DNA of 36,855 nt from a virus. Location: positions 1-36,855 of IMG/VR virus record IMGVR_UViG_3300005336_000035; one strand, written 5' to 3'. Made by a program: the position numbers and the translations under genes. The notes below the pieces were generated by a model. It was given only the letters and a program-made list of their open reading frames with translations, was not told the DNA's origin and did no database searches. Each line of letters opens with the position of its first letter. Position 1 is the first letter of the stretch. Positions 32,293 through 36,855 of this stretch are shown here, one piece after another.

Positions 32293-32609
32293 GTCAACCT
32301 CGCCTCGACGATCTGCGCCAGCAAGTTGCCAAGCACGGCGATGATCGAATGACCAGCAAACAGACCGTGCGGATCGTCCAGACTGACGCGAAGTCGCGCC
32401 ACTCTGTCTGACGTAGCACTGCCTGTGTCGACGCTGCACACATACTCGACCTGAAACGTATCACCCGACTGCGAATTAACCAGTGTGCGGAGGGTCTTTT
32501 CGTCGAGCTTCATGTGCATGCCGCAACCCCGTACGGCCTGAAGAATTTGTGACTCACGTATCGCTTCAATCGCGATCCAGTCTTCATCACTTGCTGTAAT
32601 TGTCGGCAT
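32289..32609 (-). CDS. small protein, unknown
   Basis: A 106-residue protein (MPTITASDEDWIAIEAIRES). It has a helical first third, then strands 'DTFQVEYVCSVDTG' and 'RVARLRVSLDDPHGLF', ending in a helix. It overlaps the polymerase end by 23 bases. The ATG at 32609 has GAGGG in good position; the GTG two codons earlier does not. Function unknown. Confidence 0.6.
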   Translation of the reverse strand: MPTITASDEDWIAIEAIRESQILQAVRGCGMHMKLDEKTLRTLVNSQSGDTFQVEYVCSVDTGSATSDRVARLRVSLDDPHGLFAGHSIIAVLGNLLAQIVEARLT

Positions 32610-34719
32610 AGCCACCCTCGCAGTTCAACGGGATATCGGCGCACCACGCGGGCGGCGTGCGCATCGTGCGCATCATGTCCTTGTAGCACTTCTCGGCACG
32701 GGCATTCTTCACAGCGCACACGACCTCGTCGTGCGTGGTTGTGACGACCCGGTGGCCCATCTTGTCGATCGCCAGCATCTGGTCGGCGACGATGATCCGG
32801 GCCAGCGCCTGCACGAGGTTCTCAGTCAGCAGGCCACCGTAGATCTTGGCACGCTCGCCCTTGCGGTCATACGACCACTCATCCCAACCGGTGTCCTCGT
32901 TGCGCTCGCAGCGCAGGTTCGGATACTTCAGCGCCATGCCATTCGGTAGCCAGATGCGGTCCTTCTCCCAGCGCAGGCATTTGTACTCACCCTCGATCCC
33001 GCGTGCCATCTGCGGCAGGATGGTCTTGCTGCAGAAGTCCCAGAACTGCGCGATCTTGTAATTCTCGCGCCGGTACGTGTTGACGATGGACTTGCACAGC
33101 GCCTCCTCGAAGAACACCGGCGGACCCATCGTGCCCAGCGCCAACGTGTTCTGGAACTTGTTGTGGCCCATCTGGTAGCCCAGGCCCAGCACGGCGATCT
33201 TGCCGACGAAGCGCTCCAGCTTGTCCTTCTTCTCGATGCGGCGGCCGTAGATCTTGTCGGCGAACTTGCAGTAGGCATCGCGATCCTTACCAGCGTCGGC
33301 CAGGCGGAACGCATCGAGCAGGTCTTCCTGCCCGGCCAGCCATGCGTTGACGCGCGCCTCGATCTGGCCCGAGTCGACCACGACGACCTTATGCCCCTTC
33401 GGCGCCAGGATCGACTTGCGCAGGATGCCGGTGTTTTCCGGATCGTCCGGGTCCTCGCGCTTAAGGTTCTGCATGTTCATCTTGTTGCCGCCCGACCAGC
33501 GGCCGGTATGCGCGCCGTAATAGTTCAGGTACACCGGCAGCGCGGCGCCATTGGCACCGGCCTTGATGAACCGGCCGGCACGCGTCTCGTTCGTGGTCGA
33601 CTTGACCGACAGGCGCATCTCGATGAGGTCGCGGATTTTCTGCGACGGGTGTTCCTGCAGGGACGTGAACGCCAGGTCGGTCTTGGCGAACGCATACGCC
33701 CATTTCTTGGCCGGGTCGCGGTGCTTGAAATAGGCCGGCGAGATTTTCATCGGGGGTTCGATACCGTGTGCCTGCAGCATGTCAGCGAACACCTTGTCGC
33801 TGGAGATCGCCTTCTTCGCACGGTGCAGCAGAATCTGGCGCGTATCCGGCGCATCGACGCCCTTCTTGCGCAACTCGGTCAGCTCCGGCTTGGTCGCCTC
33901 GACACCGGCCTTGATCATTTTCTCGACCTGCTTCTCGGTGCCGAGCGACGACAGCAGCAGCGCTTCCTTGTAGGCGATCTCGCGCGCCAGCTCCTTCTCG
34001 ACCAGCGGCAGGTCGACCTTGAGGACCGGATCGCAGAACAGGCGACAAGTCAGGTTGATGTGCTCGATCTCGTCTTCCGGATACTGCTCCAGCATCAGCT
34101 TGAAAATTTCGAACGTGAGGCGCACGTCCTCCTTGCAGTACGCGGCCATCTGCTTGTACAGGGCCGGCGGCAGGTCGCGCACGCCCTTGGCTTGGTCCAG
34201 GATGCCAGCCAGCTTGTTACCGACGCCGTAGTACTGGGCCACGTCGTCCAGCTTGGCCGAGATGTCGTTGCTGTGCAGGCCGCGCGCCATCGACAGCGTG
34301 TCATAGTAGAACAGCGGCTTGATACCGTCCATTTGCTGCGACAGAATGAAGCCGTCAAAATTCGTGTGGTGCGCGAGCAGCGAGTGCGTATCCCAATTGA
34401 TCTCGTGCAGGGCTTCTTTGATACGGTTGGCCGGGATGTCCTTCACGGCCTTCTTGCCGATCTTTAGACCCACCATCTGCGCATGGAAGCGCTCGTCGCG
34501 GATGTACTCGGACGTCGACAGCTTGCGCAGCGTGTAGTCGGTGTCGTAGAACGTCTCGAAGTCGAGCGTCACGAGCCGATCCCAGTCGGGTTTGTGCAGA
34601 CGGACGGCATTGCGGATGGTGGAAACCGTGCTGTGGACTTCGTCACGGATATTGCGAACAGGCCGGGACTTGGGTGCTGCGGCCGCGGGCGCGGCCTTTG
34701 TTGCGGTGGACCACCCCAT
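32587..34719 (-). CDS. family A DNA polymerase with 3'-5' exonuclease
   Basis: A 710-residue polymerase (T7/Pol I type) that copies the phage genome. Exonuclease motifs: D53-x-E55 (LDFETF), 'HTNFD' with D122, and 'YCKED' with Y194/D198. Polymerase motifs: 'TGRWSG' (405-410), motif A 'VVVDSGQIEAR' (446-456, catalytic D449), motif B R503-x3-K507 ending at Y515, motif C 'HDEV' with D664/E665. All catalytic residues are present. Motif A reads DSGQIE, whereas most relatives have DYSQIE. No 5' nuclease domain is seen. It overlaps both neighbours (TAATG upstream). Confidence 0.95.
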   Translation of the reverse strand: MGWSTATKAAPAAAAPKSRPVRNIRDEVHSTVSTIRNAVRLHKPDWDRLVTLDFETFYDTDYTLRKLSTSEYIRDERFHAQMVGLKIGKKAVKDIPANRIKEALHEINWDTHSLLAHHTNFDGFILSQQMDGIKPLFYYDTLSMARGLHSNDISAKLDDVAQYYGVGNKLAGILDQAKGVRDLPPALYKQMAAYCKEDVRLTFEIFKLMLEQYPEDEIEHINLTCRLFCDPVLKVDLPLVEKELAREIAYKEALLLSSLGTEKQVEKMIKAGVEATKPELTELRKKGVDAPDTRQILLHRAKKAISSDKVFADMLQAHGIEPPMKISPAYFKHRDPAKKWAYAFAKTDLAFTSLQEHPSQKIRDLIEMRLSVKSTTNETRAGRFIKAGANGAALPVYLNYYGAHTGRWSGGNKMNMQNLKREDPDDPENTGILRKSILAPKGHKVVVVDSGQIEARVNAWLAGQEDLLDAFRLADAGKDRDAYCKFADKIYGRRIEKKDKLERFVGKIAVLGLGYQMGHNKFQNTLALGTMGPPVFFEEALCKSIVNTYRRENYKIAQFWDFCSKTILPQMARGIEGEYKCLRWEKDRIWLPNGMALKYPNLRCERNEDTGWDEWSYDRKGERAKIYGGLLTENLVQALARIIVADQMLAIDKMGHRVVTTTHDEVVCAVKNARAEKCYKDMMRTMRTPPAWCADIPLNCEGGYADNYSK

Positions 34720-34949
34720 TACCTGTCTCCCACTACAAGAACATGCGAAGCATTCCAGGTGCCATTCGGATTCAGTTCGATAGTCAAGCCATCGGCGGCG
34801 CCGTCACGCCATAACCCAAACTTGATCGGCTTGCCGCGTACAATGGACTCAGCTTGGAGAAAGTGGCTTTCGCCGCGTTCGTCGAGTTTGGAGAGATACT
34901 GCTGGACATTGTCATGCGAAAGCACGACAGGGATTGTTTCGAGAGCCAT
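34719..34949 (-). CDS. small protein before the polymerase, unknown
   Basis: A 76-residue protein. 'VVLSHDNVQQYLSKLDERGE' then 'KPIKFGLWRDGAADGLTIEL' suggest a small alpha/beta domain. The ATG at 34949 has AAAGGA about 9 bases ahead. Its TAA overlaps the polymerase ATG (TAATG), so it may couple polymerase translation. It is the first gene after the inverted-repeat element at 35011-35128. No family recognised. Confidence 0.65.
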   Translation of the reverse strand: MALETIPVVLSHDNVQQYLSKLDERGESHFLQAESIVRGKPIKFGLWRDGAADGLTIELNPNGTWNASHVLVVGDR

Positions 34950-35010
34950 GGAGGCGTCCTTTCGTTTCGGTTGCGAGGCATACCGCCGCCCAGGATTAGG
35001 CGTGGAATTC

Positions 35011-35128
35011 TTTCATGGACGCGCCGTCGTATTGCGCGCCGCGTATCTTGCAGCAGCCGCCGGCGGTCGGCGGTCTGTCATCCCGGAGAGCTAACGAGAC
35101 CTGCTGCGCTTACGACGCGTCCATGAAA
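35011..35128. repeat. nested inverted-repeat element, RNA-like structure
   Basis: Outer arms TTTCATGGACGCG (35011-35023) and CGCGTCCATGAAA (35116-35128) match perfectly over 13 bases, then TCGTA (35027-35031) pairs TACGA (35111-35115) after a 3-base bulge. Inside, GCAGCAG (35050-35056) pairs CTGCTGC (35101-35107), GGTCT (35072-35076) pairs AGACC (35097-35101), and CCGCCG (35057-35062) pairs CGGCGG (35068-35073), the last two not fully at once. The result is a branched fold with a long closing stem. No coding frame fits. Its right end abuts the thyX terminator. Unknown; possible leader RNA, small RNA, MITE-like element or DNA site. Confidence 0.6.
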
Positions 35129-35154
35129 AAAGCCGGTCGCGCAAGGCGACCAGC
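35126..35154 (-). terminator. rho-independent terminator after the ThyX-like gene
   Basis: On the minus strand GGTCGC pairs with GCGACC (plus-strand arms 35135-35140 and 35146-35151), with outer GC pairs beyond a mismatch, followed by six T's (plus-strand A's at 35126-35131). It lies 16 bases after the end of the ThyX-like gene and ends the helicase-thyX transcript. Confidence 0.85.
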
Positions 35155-35169
35155 AAACGGGTCATTCTA

Positions 35170-35976
35170 TCAGAGTGCGATGCGCTCGCGGAACTGTTCC
35201 CAGCCACGGAAATTGCGCGAGAAGTGATTCGGGTCGACCACCACCCATGCCTGATGCTCGAACGGGCTGGCGTGCCGGCTGGTGCGCAGCGTCTCGGCCA
35301 GTGCGAGGTCCTTCTCGAGTACTGGTGCCGAGCCATCGTGGTTCAGGTACGACACACGTGCGCAACGGGCCGCGCTCACCAGCGCTGCGCGCTCGTAGTC
35401 CAGCCCCTCGATCTCGGCTTCCGAGACATACGGTGCATGGAAGTCGCGCTCGACCGGCGTCGAACCTTCCAGTGCGGCCAGCATGCACTGCGCAAGACGG
35501 CGGATATTCGGCTCGGCCGCCGCGTCCAGGCGCAACGAAAAGAAGTTGTCCCATTCCGTCGACGTGACGATCGTGTGCATCCATTGGTACGGCTCCAGAA
35601 TGCGATTCACGACCTGCTTGTGCAGGCCCAAGTCACGCGACATCGCCTCGGCCACATCGGCCGCGACTTGCGCTGATTGGCGCCACAACTTCTCCGCATC
35701 CTGACGAGCAAGCGGGCCGACTTCCCCGTTAGCCTGCATACCCGGTTGATTGGCGCCCCAGTGGATCGGCATGGCCGGATCGCGGCGCACCTGCTCGATC
35801 ATCTTCGCCACCGGCACGGCGCGCGAAGACATGGCGTTGCGTGAAAAAACGCGATGCGTCATGAACTCGCTATGGACAAAGCGCGGGTACACCAGCTGCA
35901 GCGTTGCGATCGGCCGCTCGTGTACGGGCGACGCGGAATGCAGCACGATTTTTGCAGAGATTTCAGTCGGGGTCAT
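35170..35976 (-). CDS. thyX: FAD-dependent thymidylate synthase-like protein (ThyX family)
   Basis: A 268-residue protein. Residues 40-52 (THRVFSRNAMSSR) correspond to the ThyX signature RHRxxSxNExSxR: H41, R42, S45, N47, S50 and R52 are kept, while the first Arg is Thr and the Glu is Ala. Further ThyX-like parts are 'SPFEHQAWV' and the end 'SRNFRGWEQFRE'. ThyX makes dTMP from dUMP using FAD, NADPH and methylene-THF. The altered signature marks a phage-associated subgroup, so the exact activity is less certain than the fold. It overlaps the upstream stop (ATGA) and ends at a terminator. Confidence 0.85.
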   Translation of the reverse strand: MTPTEISAKIVLHSASPVHERPIATLQLVYPRFVHSEFMTHRVFSRNAMSSRAVPVAKMIEQVRRDPAMPIHWGANQPGMQANGEVGPLARQDAEKLWRQSAQVAADVAEAMSRDLGLHKQVVNRILEPYQWMHTIVTSTEWDNFFSLRLDAAAEPNIRRLAQCMLAALEGSTPVERDFHAPYVSEAEIEGLDYERAALVSAARCARVSYLNHDGSAPVLEKDLALAETLRTSRHASPFEHQAWVVVDPNHFSRNFRGWEQFRERIAL

Positions 35977-36344
35977 AGCTTTTTAAACTCAGGGTCGTCC
36001 GGATCGATGTAGATGATCCGGTTCTTGGGGTTAAGGATCGCGTCGCTCAGGGCGATCGCGGACTTGGAAAACTCCGGTACGGCGGCGCGCACGATCTCGC
36101 CGCGGAACTTGTCGTTGGCGATATTGTGAATCTCCATCGCGGCCCGTACAAGGTCGGGCGGATAGATCGCTGCCTTGAACGCCAGCTTGATGCGACCGGA
36201 CATGAAGTCTTCCTCGGCCTGCAGGAAGTCGGCGCGGTTCAAGCCGTGGCGCACGCAAATCACGTGCAAAATATTCTCGAACCGTTGCTTGTTGCCGAGC
36301 TTGTCCAGCGCATGACTGAAGATACCGGCCATCACCGGCCCCAT
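35973..36344 (-). CDS. protein of unknown function, 123 residues
   Basis: A helical protein (FSHALDKLGNKQRFENILHV, then 'RADFLQAEEDFMSGRIKLAFKAA') with a final 'IIYIDPDDPEFKKL' acidic tail. It sits between the ThyX-like gene and a small gene, overlapping both. Start at 36344 (ATG) is used. An ATG at 36332, which overlaps the upstream TGA, is the other candidate and would remove 4 residues. No motif recognised. Confidence 0.65.
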   Translation of the reverse strand: MGPVMAGIFSHALDKLGNKQRFENILHVICVRHGLNRADFLQAEEDFMSGRIKLAFKAAIYPPDLVRAAMEIHNIANDKFRGEIVRAAVPEFSKSAIALSDAILNPKNRIIYIDPDDPEFKKL

Positions 36345-36568
36345 TTCCAGTTAATCTGCTCCTCGGCGTAATACATATACGAGGGTTTCTCGAAAGCCGG
36401 CTCGGGTTTTTTCTCGCAGTACCATGACGGGCATCCCGGGCCAAGCTGCTCTACGGTACGGCAGCCTTGCCATCCCTTTTGCCACGCGTATGATTTCGAG
36501 ATATCCAATGGAAGGCCCTTACGATACGCATCCACTCCCTCAAGGTACTCACGGTCGGTAGCCATCAT
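36332..36568 (-). CDS. small protein, unknown
   Basis: A 78-residue protein (MMATDREYLEGVDAYRKGLP). Helical at the start, then 'SYAWQKGWQG', a short Cys-containing part (GCRTVEQLGPGCPSWYCEKK) and an aromatic end. The ATG at 36568 is used; the second ATG 3 bases later is equally possible. The gap to the helicase stop is 2 bases. A longer frame from 36736 lies on the helicase and is rejected. Confidence 0.6.
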   Translation of the reverse strand: MMATDREYLEGVDAYRKGLPLDISKSYAWQKGWQGCRTVEQLGPGCPSWYCEKKPEPAFEKPSYMYYAEEQINWKWGR

Positions 36569-36570
36569 AA

Positions 36571-36855
36571 TTACAACCCCGCGAACAAGTCCAGCAGGTT
36601 GCCCATGCGTGCATCCTTGCCCATCAGGTTCTTGTAGACCGCCTGCTCGACCGCCATGTCCGACAGGACGATGATCGTCTCGGTCTTCTGCTTCTGGCCG
36701 TTGCGGAATGCGCGCTTGTTCCCCTGCACGAACCACTCCAGATTGTCCGTCGGCGACGGCCAGATCGTCGTCGACGCACGCGTCAGGGTCAAGCCATGCG
36801 CGGCGCTGGCCGGGTGCGCGAACAGCACCTGATAGAAGCCGGCCTGGTAGTCCTT
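36571..36855 (-). CDS. SNF2-like DEAD/DEAH helicase, C-terminal part (partial)
   Basis: The frame is open to the window edge and gives 94 residues: 'FYQVLFAHPASAAHGLTLTR', then 'WPSPTDNLEWFVQGNKRAFR' and 'NGQKQKTETIIVLSD'. These match helicase motifs V (HGLTL) and VI (QGNKRAFRNGQ, the Q-x-x-x-R-x-x-R pattern) of SNF2-type superfamily 2 ATPases. The N-terminal ATP-binding motifs are outside the window. In phages such proteins sit with DNA replication genes and probably remodel or unwind DNA. The 5' end is missing. Confidence 0.88.
   Translation of the reverse strand, partial: KDYQAGFYQVLFAHPASAAHGLTLTRASTTIWPSPTDNLEWFVQGNKRAFRNGQKQKTETIIVLSDMAVEQAVYKNLMGKDARMGNLLDLFAGL

Noticed and set aside
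34719-35169. Known self-cleaving ribozyme in the inverted-repeat element
   Set aside because: I found no hammerhead core (CTGATGA/GAAA) on either strand and no twister-like core; other types were not excluded by computation.
1-36855. Lysogeny genes (integrase, repressor, attachment site)
   Set aside because: None recognised here, but the rest of the genome is not visible.

Overview
The window is about 36.9 kb of a GC-rich, tightly packed, tailed double-stranded DNA phage. Both ends are cut inside genes. Evidence for a phage: a tail fibre with an autoprocessing-type C-terminus, a GH19 endolysin with holin and spanin genes, very large ejection-type virion proteins, and a family A phage DNA polymerase with ligase, ThyX-like, nuclease and SNF2-like helicase genes. 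The absence of tape-measure and tail-sheath genes and the three long virion genes in a row suggest a podovirus-like particle. The host cannot be fixed from sequence alone. The GC-rich composition and the Rz/Rz1 pair point to a GC-rich Gram-negative host, possibly Burkholderiales (weak inference).

Layout. Bases 1-20935 are a plus-strand late module: the tail end of an upstream gene, a small virion protein, a head-tail adaptor-like gene, several short tail/fibre genes, a beta-repeat protein, a fibre-tail adaptor, the tail fibre (3747-6032), a lysis cassette (6050-7696: small membrane protein, GH19 endolysin, holin-like protein, Rz with Rz1 embedded out of frame), a 130-base structured gap, then a nozzle-like virion protein, a second large surface-type protein, two ejection-type proteins and a 2109-residue giant carrying an HEALH metallopeptidase motif. 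Bases 20936-21276 separate convergent modules. This gap holds an extremely AT-rich long inverted repeat and a rho-independent terminator. Bases 21277-36855 are a minus-strand early/replication module, transcribed from the right edge leftward: SNF2-like helicase (partial), two unknowns, ThyX-like protein, terminator, a 118-base nested inverted-repeat element, family A DNA polymerase, a Cys-cluster protein, an H1-like Lys/Ala-rich protein, a second terminator, DEDDh exonuclease, DUF6378-like protein, PD-(D/E)XK nuclease, ATP-dependent ligase, MazG-like pyrophosphohydrolase, an N4 Gp49-like fusion protein and many small unknown genes. Most of these are joined by 4-base stop/start overlaps.

How it works together. 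The minus-strand genes supply nucleotides (ThyX-like, MazG), copy and repair DNA (polymerase, helicase, ligase) and process it (two nucleases). The plus-strand genes build the tail and ejection apparatus and lyse the cell. No integrase, repressor, RNA polymerase, CRISPR array, reverse transcriptase or convincing tRNA was seen, so nothing here points to lysogeny. The least explained parts are the nested inverted repeat at 35011-35128, the AT-rich hairpin at 20977-21067, the competing hairpins at 7703-7798, the 20-bp perfect palindrome at 23411-23430, the approximately 20-residue repeat protein, and the giant HEALH protein.
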